Shown here in pieces: positions 1 through 7,354 of a stretch of 26,467 bases of DNA. Source of the DNA: an uncultured Oscillospiraceae bacterium (GTDB lineage: Bacteria; Bacillota; Clostridia; Oscillospirales; Oscillospiraceae). The position numbers and the translations under genes were made by a program. Below the pieces are notes generated by a model that saw nothing but the letters and a program-made list of their open reading frames with translations, searched no databases and was not told the DNA's origin. The DNA lies in NCBI GenBank assembly GCA_900768135.1, contig CAAGBT010000086.1, positions 1 through 26,467 of the forward strand. Direction: 5' to 3'. How positions within the stretch are numbered: position 1 is the stretch's first letter; each line of letters opens with the position of its first letter.

Positions 1-16
1 AAGGAGCAAAAAGACT

Positions 17-1162
17 ATGGATTTCCATCTGTCCAAAGAACATCTGCTGGTCCGCAAAATGAACCGCGAATTTGCAGAAAATGAAGTCAAGCCTTTAACT
101 GAGGAACTGGATGAGGAAGAGCGCTTTCCCATGGAGACCGTCGAAAAGATGGCCAAGCTCGGCATGATGGGCATTTACTTCCCCAAGCAGTACGGCGGCG
201 CCGGCGGCGATGTTCTCAGCTACGCCATGTGCGTGGAAGAGCTTGCCAAGGTCTGCGGCACCACCGCAGTCATCGTTTCCGCCCACACCTCCCTGTGCTG
301 CGCTCCCATCTTTGAGAACGGCACCGAGGAGCAGAAGATGAAGTACCTGCCCGACCTGCTGCAGGGCCGCAAGATCGGCGCGTTCGGCCTGACCGAACCC
401 AATGCCGGTACCGACGCCTCCGGCCAGCAGACCACCGCCGTCAAGAACGAGAACGGCGACTACGTCCTCAACGGCAGCAAGTGCTTCATTACCAACGGCA
501 ATGTGGCCGACACCTTCGTTGTCTTCGCCATGACCGACAAGAGCAAGGGCAACCACGGCATTTCCGCGTTCATCGTGGAAAAGGACTTCCCCGGCTTCTC
601 CACCGGCAAGCACGAGAAGAAGATGGGCATCCGCGGCAGCTCCACCTGCGACCTCGTCTTTGAAGACTGCGTCGTTCCTAAGGAGAATCTGCTGGGCAGA
701 GAGGGCGAAGGCTTCAAGATCGCCATGAAGACGCTCGACGGCGGCCGTATCGGTATCGCTTCTCAGGCGCTCGGCCTTGCCGAGGGCGCCATCAACGAGG
801 CCGTTAAGTACACCAAGGAGCGCATTCAGTTCAAGAAGCGCCTTTCCCAGTTCCAGAACACCCAGTTCCAGCTGGCTGATATGCACACCCGCACCCAGGC
901 TGCCCAGTACCTTGTGTACGCGGCTGCCATGAAGAAGCAGAACCACGAGGATTACTCCATGGACGCTGCCATGGCCAAGCTTTTCGCGGCCGAGACCGCT
1001 TCCGACGTCACCCGCCGCGCTGTTCAGCTCTTCGGCGGCTACGGCTATACCCGTGAGTATCCCGTTGAGCGCATGATGCGCGATGCCAAGATCACCGAGA
1101 TCTACGAGGGCACTTCCGAAGTCCAGCGTATGGTCGTCGCAAAGTATCTTGGTGTGAACTGA
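17..1162 (+). CDS. bcd: Acyl-CoA dehydrogenase, probably butyryl-CoA dehydrogenase
   Basis: This 381-residue protein has the usual length of short-chain acyl-CoA dehydrogenases. It contains the FAD/substrate motif FGLTEPNAGTDASG (about residues 123-136) and, near the C-terminus, the FGGYGYTREYPVERMMRD stretch followed by YEGTSE, whose Glu364 is the expected catalytic base. The ATG at 17 follows an AAGGAG site at 1-6. It lies 19 bp upstream of etfB, with etfA next, the classic Bcd-EtfAB layout. In butyrate-forming clostridia this cytoplasmic flavoprotein complex reduces crotonyl-CoA to butyryl-CoA with NADH and passes the second electron pair to ferredoxin. Specificity for C4 substrates is inferred from the neighbours; the residues alone only show the family. 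Upstream genes such as crt, hbd or thl would lie outside the window. Confidence 0.93.
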   Translation: MDFHLSKEHLLVRKMNREFAENEVKPLTEELDEEERFPMETVEKMAKLGMMGIYFPKQYGGAGGDVLSYAMCVEELAKVCGTTAVIVSAHTSLCCAPIFENGTEEQKMKYLPDLLQGRKIGAFGLTEPNAGTDASGQQTTAVKNENGDYVLNGSKCFITNGNVADTFVVFAMTDKSKGNHGISAFIVEKDFPGFSTGKHEKKMGIRGSSTCDLVFEDCVVPKENLLGREGEGFKIAMKTLDGGRIGIASQALGLAEGAINEAVKYTKERIQFKKRLSQFQNTQFQLADMHTRTQAAQYLVYAAAMKKQNHEDYSMDAAMAKLFAAETASDVTRRAVQLFGGYGYTREYPVERMMRDAKITEIYEGTSEVQRMVVAKYLGVN

Positions 1163-1181
1163 AAGAGGAGGTAAAGATATA

Positions 1182-1982
1182 ATGAAGATTCTTGTTTGCG
1201 TTAAGCAGGTCCCCGATACCTCCGGTAAGGTCGCTGTCAATCCCGACGGCACCCTGAACCGCGCTTCCATGCAGACCATCATCAACCCAGACGATATGAA
1301 CGCCGTTGAGGCCGCCCTCAAGCTCAAGGACGAGCTGGGCTGCAAGGTCACGGTCGTTACCATGGGTCCCCCGCCGGCAGAGGGTATGCTGCGCGAGCTG
1401 ATGGCCATGGGCGCTGACGATGGCTATCTCGTTTCCGCACGCGAGTTCGGCGGCTCCGATACTTATGCCACCTCCCAGATCCTTGCCGCGGCTCTCGATA
1501 CCATCGGCATCGACGAGGACGATATCGTCTTCTGCGGCCGTCAGGCCATCGACGGCGATACCGCGCAGGTCGGTCCGCAGATCGCGGAGAAGCTGCATCT
1601 GCCGCAGATCACCTACGCCGCCGATATCACCAAGGATGGCGACACCTTGACCGTCAAGCGTATGCTCGAGGACGGCTACATGACCATCAAGGCGCACACC
1701 CCCTGCCTGATCACCTGCATCAAGGAACTCAATACCCCGCGCTACATGACCGTTTCCGGTGTGTTCGAGTGCTATTCCAAGCCCATGACCGTTCTGGACT
1801 ATAACGCGCTGAAGGATCACCCCCTGATCGACGCTACCACCATCGGCCTCAAGGGCAGCCCGACCAACATCCTGACCTCCTTCACCCCGCCCCAGAAGGG
1901 CGCCGGCCAGATGCTCGAGGGCAACGACATGGCTACCTGCGAAAAGCTCGCGGGCATCCTGCTCGAAAAACACATCATTTAA
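1182..1982 (+). CDS. etfB: Electron transfer flavoprotein, beta subunit
   Basis: The 266-residue product starts MKILVCVKQVPDT, a typical EtfB N-terminus, and carries the family signature QAIDGDTAQVGPQ at about residues 123-135. The ATG at 1182 has a very strong GAGGAGGT site (1165-1172). EtfB pairs with EtfA to carry electrons between NADH, ferredoxin and the acyl-CoA dehydrogenase encoded just upstream. In bifurcating Etf complexes the beta subunit holds the FAD where NADH electrons split. Placement next to bcd makes the bifurcating type likely, but this is inference. It is the middle gene of a three-gene operon with gaps of 19 and 18 bp. Confidence 0.95.
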   Translation: MKILVCVKQVPDTSGKVAVNPDGTLNRASMQTIINPDDMNAVEAALKLKDELGCKVTVVTMGPPPAEGMLRELMAMGADDGYLVSAREFGGSDTYATSQILAAALDTIGIDEDDIVFCGRQAIDGDTAQVGPQIAEKLHLPQITYAADITKDGDTLTVKRMLEDGYMTIKAHTPCLITCIKELNTPRYMTVSGVFECYSKPMTVLDYNALKDHPLIDATTIGLKGSPTNILTSFTPPQKGAGQMLEGNDMATCEKLAGILLEKHII

Positions 1983-2000
1983 GGAAAGGAGATCAATACG

Positions 2001-3161
2001 ATGCGTAACGAAGTGAAACTTGCCAACCCCAACTATGACTCCTCCAAGATCGAAGAGTTCAAGAATGTATGGGTTTTCTGCGAACAGCGTCAGGGACAGA
2101 TGATGTCTACCTCCTATGAGCTGATCTCCGAGGGCCGCAAGCTGGCGGACGAGCTGGGCGTCAAGCTCTGCGGTCTGATCGTCGGCGACCAGATCGGGGG
2201 TCTTGCCGAGAGCGTTGGCGGCTACGGCGCCGACGAGGTGATCCTCTGCGATCACCCCCTGCTCAAGAACTACACCACCGACGCTTACTCCAAGGTCATC
2301 TGCGACGTCATCTCCGAGATGAAGCCCGAGGCGTTTCTCATCGGCGCGACCAACATCGGCCGCGATCTCGGCCCCCGCTGCGCGGCGCGCCTGCACACCG
2401 GTCTCTGCGCCGACTGCACGCACCTCGACGTTGATATGCCCATCTACAAGGACTTCCTGCGCGGCGCTTCCACGCTGCCCGAGGAGAAGATCGCCGGTAT
2501 GGCGACGGCCAAGGTCATGGGCAAGGATCATGACGTCTCCCGCGACCTGAAGATGACCCGTCCGGCGTTTGGCGGCAACCTGATGGCCACCATCATCTGC
2601 CCGCGCTTCCGCCCCTCCATGGCGACGGTCCGTCCCGGCGTTATGAAGAAGGCTCCCTACGATGAAGCCAAGGCCAAGGCCGTCAAGGTCACCAAGTATG
2701 ACGTCAAGCTCGACGCCGCCGATCTCCAGACCGAGGTCGTCGAGGTCGTCAAGGCGGCCAAGAAGCTCGTTGACCTGATCGGCGCGGACTATATCGTCTC
2801 CGTCGGCCGCGGCATCAGCAAGGACGTTGAAGGCGGCATCAAGCTCGCTCACGAGCTCGCCGACGTTCTCGGCGGCGTTGTTGGCGGCTCCCGTGTTGCC
2901 ATCGACTCCGGCTGGCTCACTGCCGACCATCAGGTCGGTCAGACCGGCAAGACCGTTCACCCGAAGGTCTATGTGGCGCTGGGCATTTCCGGCTCCATCC
3001 AGCACAAGGCCGGTATGAGCGAGAGCGAGTGCATCATTGCGGTCAACAAGAACGAGACCGCTCCCATCTTCGAGATCGCCGACTACGGCATCTGCGGCGA
3101 CCTGTTCAAGGTCACCCCGATGCTGACCGAGGCCTTTAAGGCCGCCAAGGCGAGCAAGTAA
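2001..3161 (+). CDS. etfA: Electron transfer flavoprotein, alpha subunit
   Basis: This 386-residue protein has an N-terminal Etf domain (about residues 13-200) and the C-terminal FAD-binding domain. The latter is recognised by VGRGI near residue 270, VGGSRVAIDSGW, HQVGQTGKTVHPKVY, and GISGSIQHKAGM near residue 330. The length fits the longer EtfA form found in clostridial Bcd-Etf complexes. The ATG at 2001 follows AAAGGAGAT. It is the last gene of the bcd-etfB-etfA operon, and a perfect 17-bp terminator hairpin begins 9 bp after the stop. Its role is the membrane-independent, FAD-binding half of the Etf heterodimer that docks on Bcd. No unusual residues were noticed. Confidence 0.95.
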   Translation: MRNEVKLANPNYDSSKIEEFKNVWVFCEQRQGQMMSTSYELISEGRKLADELGVKLCGLIVGDQIGGLAESVGGYGADEVILCDHPLLKNYTTDAYSKVICDVISEMKPEAFLIGATNIGRDLGPRCAARLHTGLCADCTHLDVDMPIYKDFLRGASTLPEEKIAGMATAKVMGKDHDVSRDLKMTRPAFGGNLMATIICPRFRPSMATVRPGVMKKAPYDEAKAKAVKVTKYDVKLDAADLQTEVVEVVKAAKKLVDLIGADYIVSVGRGISKDVEGGIKLAHELADVLGGVVGGSRVAIDSGWLTADHQVGQTGKTVHPKVYVALGISGSIQHKAGMSESECIIAVNKNETAPIFEIADYGICGDLFKVTPMLTEAFKAAKASK

Positions 3162-3170
3162 TAGCGTTTC

Positions 3171-3209
3171 AAAAAAGAAGGGCATCGTTTTGCGATGCCC
3201 TTCTTTTTT
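3171..3209 (+). terminator. Intrinsic terminator of bcd-etfBA
   Basis: A perfect 17-bp stem (3171-3187 with 3193-3209) and a 5-nt TTTTG loop. The A-tract and T-tract are part of the stem, so it could work in both directions. It lies directly after etfA. Confidence 0.93.
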
Positions 3210-3271
3210 GAGCTTTTGCAGGCCGCTGCGCGGCAATTCACCTTCTGTCGTCGGAAAAATGATTAAAATTA

Positions 3272-3293
3272 TTTCGCGCCTATGGGCGCGAAA
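3272..3293. repeat. Short inverted repeat in the etfA-lipoprotein gap
   Basis: TTTCGCGCC and GGCGCGAAA form a 9-bp stem around a TATG loop, without a T-tract. The rest of the gap (3210-3425) shows no gene, RNA motif or convincing promoter. The function of this repeat is unknown. Confidence 0.4.
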
Positions 3294-3425
3294 CTCTGCG
3301 AGGCTTTTTGCCGAGTCGGCGTCTGCGACACGCGTTTTGGCAGAATTTACGTCTGGTTTTTTCTGATTTCGTGCGCATACTAACGCAGGGTATCGCAGGA
3401 AAACGAAGTGAGGAGACTTGCAGAT

Positions 3426-3965
3426 ATGAAGCGGACTCTTGCGATCAGCTTTGTGCTGGCGATGCTTCTGCTTGCGCTTGCCGGCTGCGGAGAAAAGAAG
3501 GGCAACCGGGACAACGGCGGGGCGAACAGCGCAACGCCCGGCGCGGAGAGCGGCAACGTGGCCAACGACGAGCTGCCCGGCGACGATATGACCGGAAACA
3601 ACGAAGCAGACAGCAGCGTGACCGGCGACGGCATGATGGGCGATGCGATGGACGGCGCCGTAAGCTCTGCCAACAGGCGGGGCAACTATGCGGCGCGCGC
3701 GAACAACCGCAGCCGCGCGGGCGATGATGGGGTCATCACGCATGAAAACGGAAACCTCTACGGAAAAGCCTACCTGACGCCGGAAACGGAGCGCAGCGCC
3801 AACGCGCAGCTGCGCAGCAACGGGCGCAGCATGACGGGCATCCCCGTCACGGGACTTGACGCGAACGACCTTCGCTACCGGCAGATGCTCTCGAACGGGC
3901 GCGTACACGACACGGACGGATTCCTGTTTGACGGCGAAAACACGCATTACAACACCCTGCGATGA
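3426..3965 (+). CDS. Small lipoprotein of unknown function
   Basis: The predicted 179-residue product has a clear lipoprotein signal: basic MKR, a hydrophobic stretch, and the lipobox LAGC with Cys21. It should therefore be anchored to the outer face of the membrane. Residues 22-90 are low-complexity and rich in Gly, Asn, Asp and Ala, probably a flexible linker. The C-terminal 90 residues look more ordered (GKAYLTPETERSANAQLRSN and a polar tail) but match no family I recognise. An in-frame GTG at 3408 lies within the ribosome binding site (AGGAG at 3411-3415) and would add residues before the signal, so I chose the ATG at 3426. It stands alone, with a terminator directly behind it. Confidence 0.75.
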   Translation: MKRTLAISFVLAMLLLALAGCGEKKGNRDNGGANSATPGAESGNVANDELPGDDMTGNNEADSSVTGDGMMGDAMDGAVSSANRRGNYAARANNRSRAGDDGVITHENGNLYGKAYLTPETERSANAQLRSNGRSMTGIPVTGLDANDLRYRQMLSNGRVHDTDGFLFDGENTHYNTLR

Positions 3966-3966
3966 G

Positions 3967-3999
3967 ACAAGCGGGAGCGGTACGCTCCCGCTTGTTTTT
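3967..3999 (+). terminator. Intrinsic terminator after the lipoprotein gene
   Basis: A 13-bp stem (3967-3979 with 3983-3995), a GTA loop and a following T-run. It starts one base after the lipoprotein stop codon. Confidence 0.92.
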
Positions 4000-4005
4000 G
4001 CCATA

Positions 4006-4034
4006 TTGACGAAAAGAAACCGAGCAGGTATAAT
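4006..4034 (+). promoter_or_regulatory. Sigma-A promoter for the modE-like gene
   Basis: TTGACG (4006-4011), a 17-bp spacer and a perfect TATAAT (4029-4034). It lies 28 bp before the ATG of the ModE-like gene. Confidence 0.87.
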
Positions 4035-4062
4035 CGAATTTACAGAAAGGAAGTGCCGACCT

Positions 4063-4455
4063 ATGGATAAAAGGCTTCACGCGATCCTCTCCGTGCGTGT
4101 TTTCACGGATCAGAAATGCTTTGGCCCGGGCGTTGCGCAGCTGCTGCGCCAAGTGGACGAGCTGCATTCGCTGCGCGCGGCGGCGATCTCCATGTCCATG
4201 GCCTACTCCAAGGCGTGGACGGTCGTCCGCAATGCCGAGGACGGGCTGGGCTTCCATCTGTTGACCTCCACGGCGGGCGGCAAGCACGGCGGCGGCGCGG
4301 AGCTGACGGACGAGGCGCGGCAGATGATCGCCGCCTACGACGCCTACTGCGAAAAGCTGCGCGCCTACGGCGAGGAGCTCTTTGAAGAGACGTTCGCCTT
4401 CTACAACGATATTCCGAAGCACGAGCTGCACCGAAAGGAGAAAGCGCATGATTGA
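4063..4455 (+). CDS. Stand-alone ModE/LysR-type winged-helix DNA-binding protein
   Basis: The 130-residue protein matches the N-terminal winged-helix domain of ModE-type molybdate regulators. It has the family pattern CFGPGVAQLL near residue 22, SLRAAAISMSMAYSKAW as the recognition region, and the GGKHGGGAELT wing. The C-terminal molybdate-binding (MOP/TOBE) domain of full ModE is absent, so it either senses no oxyanion or works with another protein. The ATG at 4063 has an AAGGAAG site and a near-perfect promoter 28 bp upstream. Its last 8 bases overlap the start of the zinc-ribbon gene, so the two are translationally coupled. No mod transporter or molybdoenzyme gene lies within the window, so its target is unknown. 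Confidence 0.85.
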   Translation: MDKRLHAILSVRVFTDQKCFGPGVAQLLRQVDELHSLRAAAISMSMAYSKAWTVVRNAEDGLGFHLLTSTAGGKHGGGAELTDEARQMIAAYDAYCEKLRAYGEELFEETFAFYNDIPKHELHRKEKAHD

Positions 4456-4879
4456 CAAGCTTTGCGTCTGCGGCCACGCGATGGAGCCTCGCGGCGCGCA
4501 GACACTGGAGATGAATGGGTCGTACTTGGGTTCTGGCCTGAGCACGGACTATGTGGACGTGAAAGTCTTCGTCTGCCCCTGGTGCGGTCGTATGGCGTTC
4601 TTCGAGCCGGAGGACGTGCAGCGGACACGTTTTCGCAAGGCCTGCGCCAATAAGACGATAGACCAGCTGCGCGCGCTCCTTTGGGACAGCAATCCCGAGC
4701 TTTTGCAGTCTGCCGCGCGCGAGCGCATCGAAGAGCTTGAGGCTGACGCGCGCTGGAAGGCGGAGCGGGAGAAGGAAAAGCAGGAGAGCCGCGAAAAGCG
4801 CAAGAAGTTCTTCTCCGGTTTTCTCGGCAAGGACGGCGACGACGATAAGCCGACAAAGAACCGCCCGCCGGAGTTCTGA
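4448..4879 (+). CDS. Zinc-ribbon protein of unknown function
   Basis: This 143-residue protein begins MIDKLCVCGH and has CPWCG near residue 43. The two CxC/CxxC pairs suggest a zinc ribbon. The middle part is a predicted helix, and residues 95-125 are highly charged (KAEREKEKQESREKRKKFF), probably a coiled coil or nucleic-acid-binding helix. The tail is polar. The ATG at 4448 overlaps the end of the ModE-like gene and uses a GAAAGGAG site inside it, which argues for coupled expression. I do not recognise the family. The overlap suggests it works with, or is dosed with, the regulator, which is inference. Confidence 0.78.
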   Translation: MIDKLCVCGHAMEPRGAQTLEMNGSYLGSGLSTDYVDVKVFVCPWCGRMAFFEPEDVQRTRFRKACANKTIDQLRALLWDSNPELLQSAARERIEELEADARWKAEREKEKQESREKRKKFFSGFLGKDGDDDKPTKNRPPEF

Positions 4880-4890
4880 ACGCACGGGAC

Positions 4891-4919
4891 TTGACAAACC
4901 GGCGCGGCGGGTGTAAACT
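4891..4919 (+). promoter_or_regulatory. Promoter of the thrS T-box leader
   Basis: A perfect -35 TTGACA (4891-4896), a 17-bp spacer and a weaker -10 TAAACT (4914-4919). Transcription would start near 4926, just ahead of the T-box leader. Confidence 0.75.
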
Positions 4920-4925
4920 CCCATC

Positions 4926-5164
4926 ATCCAAAATGGCACGGAGAGGGAAGAATCCGGACATCACCGCTCAGAGAGGGACGCACCCGGTGCAAGCGTCCTG
5001 CGGAGGAAGCCGGCGGTACCACCCTTGAGCCGCCCGCGAAACAAGCGGGACGGGGCCGCCCGTTACAGCGGACACAAGCGGCGCGCAACGCGCAAGCAGG
5101 GTGGAACCGTGGAGTATGATACAATGCTTCACCCCTGATTTGATATCGGGGGTGGAGTTTTTTT
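4926..5164 (+). ncRNA. T-box riboswitch (threonine) controlling thrS
   Basis: This leader of about 240 nt has the conserved T-box AGGGTGGAACCGTG at 5098-5111. Upstream, GGTACCACCCTTGAG (5015-5029) fits the 3' side of the specifier loop, with ACC at 5018-5020 as the threonine codon followed by the conserved A. A terminator hairpin follows (5127-5139 with 5145-5157, loop TTGAT, then seven T). CACCC inside its 5' arm can pair with GGGTG of the T-box to form the antiterminator. Uncharged tRNA-Thr would bind the specifier and T-box bulge, prevent termination and raise thrS expression. The exact 5' end of Stem I is estimated. Confidence 0.93.
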
Positions 5165-5196
5165 GCACCCTCAGGAAAACAAGGAGGAAATTTGAA

Positions 5197-6993
5197 ATGT
5201 CCGAAGAAGTCAAGATCAACGAAGAAAACAGGTTCAGCTTTGAAAATCCCGAGTACCGCAAGACCTATTGGCACACCTGCTCCCATGTGCTGGCGCAGGC
5301 CGTCAAGCGCCTGTGGCCGGAGGTGAAGCTCGCCATCGGCCCGAGCATCGAAACGGGCTTTTATTACGACCTGCTCGCGCCGTTCGCCTTCACGCCGGAG
5401 GATCTGGAAAAGATCGAGGCGGAGATGCGCAAGATCTGCAAGGAAAAGCTCAAGCTCGAACGCTTTGAGCTGCCGCGTGAGGAAGCCGTCCGGTTTATGG
5501 AGGAGAAGGAAGAGCCGTTCAAGGTCGAGCTGATCAACGACCTGCCGGAGGACGCGCACATCAGCTTCTATAAGCAGGGCGAGTTCACCGACCTCTGCGC
5601 CGGCCCGCACCTCGACTCCACCGGCCGCATCAAGGGCAACGCCATCAAGCTGACCGCCTGCAACGCCGCCTACTGGCGCGGCGACAGCAAGCGCGAGACG
5701 CTCCAGCGCATCTACGGCGTCGCCTTCCCGAAGAAGGAGGAGCTGGACGAATACCTTGCCAAGCTGGAAGAGGCAAAGCTGCGCGACCACCGCAAGCTCG
5801 GCCGCGAGCTGGGCCTGTTCATGACCGACGAGCTGGTCGGACGCGGGCTTCCGATGTTCCTGCCCAAGGGCTATACGATCTGGCGCATTCTGGAAAATTA
5901 TATCCGCGACAAGGAGCTTAAGCTGGGTTATCAGCACGTGCTCACGCCCTGCATTGGCACGGTCGATCTCTACAAGACCTCCGGCCATTGGGATCATTAC
6001 AAGCAGAATATGTTCCCCGCGATGGAGGTGGACGACGAGGTCTACGTCCTGCGCCCGATGAACTGCCCGCACCATATGCGCATCTATGCCAACCAGCCCC
6101 ACTCCTACCGCAACCTGCCCGTGCGCATCGGCGAGATCGCCCACGACTTCCGCTATGAGGCCTCCGGCACGCTCAAGGGCATTGAGCGCGGCCGCCACTT
6201 CTGCCAGAACGACGCGCATCTGTTCGTCACGCCCGAGCAGATCAAAGACGAGTTTTCCAAGGTCTGCGACCTGATTTTCGAGACCTACAAGGACTTCGGC
6301 ATCACGGACTACCGCTGCGTGCTGTCGCTGCGCGACCCGGCGGATAAGGAAAAGTATCACGATGACGACGCGATGTGGAACACCGCAGAAAATGCGCTGC
6401 GAGAGGTCCTCAACGAGCTTGGCATCCATTATACCGAGGAGATCGGCGAGGCGGCCTTCTACGGCCCCAAGCTGGACGTGAATGTGCGTCCGGCTGTCGG
6501 CGCGGAGTACACGCTGTCCACCTGCCAGCTCGACTTCTGCCTGCCCGCCAAGTTCCACCTGACCTATATCGACTCTAATGGCGAGGAAAAAACGCCTGTG
6601 GTGCTGCACCGCGCGATCCTCGGCTCGCTTGACCGCTTCATGGCATACCTCATCGAGGAGACGATGGGCGCATTCCCAACCTGGCTCGCCCCCGTGCAGG
6701 CCAAGTTCCTGCCCGTGACCGACCGCGCGAACGAATACTGCGAGAAGCTTGCCGCGCAGCTCGAGGAGCAGGGCTTCCGCGCCGAGGTAGATTACCGCAA
6801 CGAGAAGATCGGCCGCAAGATCCGCGACGCGCAGACCGAAAAGGTGCCTTACATGGTCATCGTCGGCGACCGCGACATGGAGAACGGCACCGTTTCCCCG
6901 CGCCACCGCGCGGACGGCGATCTGGGCGCGATGAGCATGGAGGAGTTTTCCGCACTGCTCAGAAGCGTGGTGGACAACAAGGAGAAGAAATAA
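5197..6993 (+). CDS. thrS: Threonyl-tRNA synthetase lacking the TGS domain
   Basis: The ATG at 5197 follows AAGGAGG and gives 598 residues; in-frame codons further upstream lie inside the riboswitch terminator. The N-terminal TGS domain usual in bacterial ThrRS is missing: the protein begins directly at the editing domain (HTCSH, His26 and His30; CAGPH, Cys134-His138). The class II catalytic core follows, with motif 2 around RYEASG (Arg319) and motif 3 around LHRAILGSLDRF. Zinc ligands are Cys290, His341 and His471, spaced as in the E. coli enzyme. The anticodon-binding domain covers about residues 505-595. It charges tRNA-Thr in the cytoplasm. The T-box just upstream, which reads a threonine codon, supports the assignment. 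Confidence 0.96.
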   Translation: MSEEVKINEENRFSFENPEYRKTYWHTCSHVLAQAVKRLWPEVKLAIGPSIETGFYYDLLAPFAFTPEDLEKIEAEMRKICKEKLKLERFELPREEAVRFMEEKEEPFKVELINDLPEDAHISFYKQGEFTDLCAGPHLDSTGRIKGNAIKLTACNAAYWRGDSKRETLQRIYGVAFPKKEELDEYLAKLEEAKLRDHRKLGRELGLFMTDELVGRGLPMFLPKGYTIWRILENYIRDKELKLGYQHVLTPCIGTVDLYKTSGHWDHYKQNMFPAMEVDDEVYVLRPMNCPHHMRIYANQPHSYRNLPVRIGEIAHDFRYEASGTLKGIERGRHFCQNDAHLFVTPEQIKDEFSKVCDLIFETYKDFGITDYRCVLSLRDPADKEKYHDDDAMWNTAENALREVLNELGIHYTEEIGEAAFYGPKLDVNVRPAVGAEYTLSTCQLDFCLPAKFHLTYIDSNGEEKTPVVLHRAILGSLDRFMAYLIEETMGAFPTWLAPVQAKFLPVTDRANEYCEKLAAQLEEQGFRAEVDYRNEKIGRKIRDAQTEKVPYMVIVGDRDMENGTVSPRHRADGDLGAMSMEEFSALLRSVVDNKEKK

Positions 6994-7024
6994 ATACAGC
7001 ATTCAGAAAGCATAAAGCGTGCAG

Positions 7025-7058
7025 AAAGGGAGCGGCGCCCGGCCGCTCCCTTTATTTT
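7025..7058 (+). terminator. Intrinsic terminator of thrS
   Basis: A 12-bp perfect stem (7025-7036 with 7042-7053), a GCCCG loop and an AT-rich tail (ATTTTTA). Confidence 0.9.
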
Positions 7059-7171
7059 TACCCAATTGATAAAAAATTAGCAGGCCTGACAAAAAACGAG
7101 GGTGCAGAAAAGTTCTTTTGCTTAAAAAATTGTGAATATTTTGGCGAAAAGGCCGAAATTACAAAAGCTGC

Positions 7172-7200
7172 TTGAAATGAAGAAATGATTCGGTTATAAT
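7172..7200 (+). promoter_or_regulatory. Sigma-A promoter of the TRAP operon
   Basis: TTGAAA (7172-7177), a 17-bp spacer and a perfect TATAAT (7195-7200). It lies about 155 bp before the TAXI gene, leaving a long leader. The stretch 7059-7171 is AT-rich and shows nothing else I can name. Confidence 0.85.
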
Positions 7201-7244
7201 GACTATGCCTCAAAGAGGCTAAATGACCTGCCTGTGCAGAGCTG

Positions 7245-7293
7245 TAAAAACGCCGGCCGGCGTTTTTATGCAGCGCTTAGATAAGCGCTGCAT
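7245..7293 (+). promoter_or_regulatory. Two adjoining palindromes in the TRAP operon leader
   Basis: A perfect 24-bp palindrome (7245-7268, centre CGCCGGCCGGCG, flanked by five A and five T) looks like a bidirectional terminator or attenuator. It is followed at once by a second inverted repeat with 12-bp arms (7268-7279 and 7282-7293, ATGCAGCGCTTA and its complement). Both lie between the promoter and the TAXI gene, so they could control read-through by RNA structure or be bound by a regulator. No known riboswitch was recognised. Confidence 0.6.
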
Positions 7294-7354
7294 AAGGACT
7301 CCTGCCTGCCGGATTGCAATTTTGCGGGGCGGAAAACAAAAAAGGAGATTGCGT

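Noticed and set aside
1092..4004. A 970-codon open frame on the minus strand across etfB, etfA and the lipoprotein gene
   Set aside because: It is the antisense shadow of GC-rich genes with biased codons; the plus-strand proteins are certain, and the minus product is low-complexity without any family signature.
4924..7002. A 692-codon minus-strand frame opposite thrS
   Set aside because: Antisense of a certain synthetase gene and its riboswitch; no start signal or domain.
7223..7354. A 44-residue N-terminal extension of the TAXI protein
   Set aside because: It would bury the lipoprotein signal and has a poor ribosome binding site; kept only as a possible leader-translation feature.
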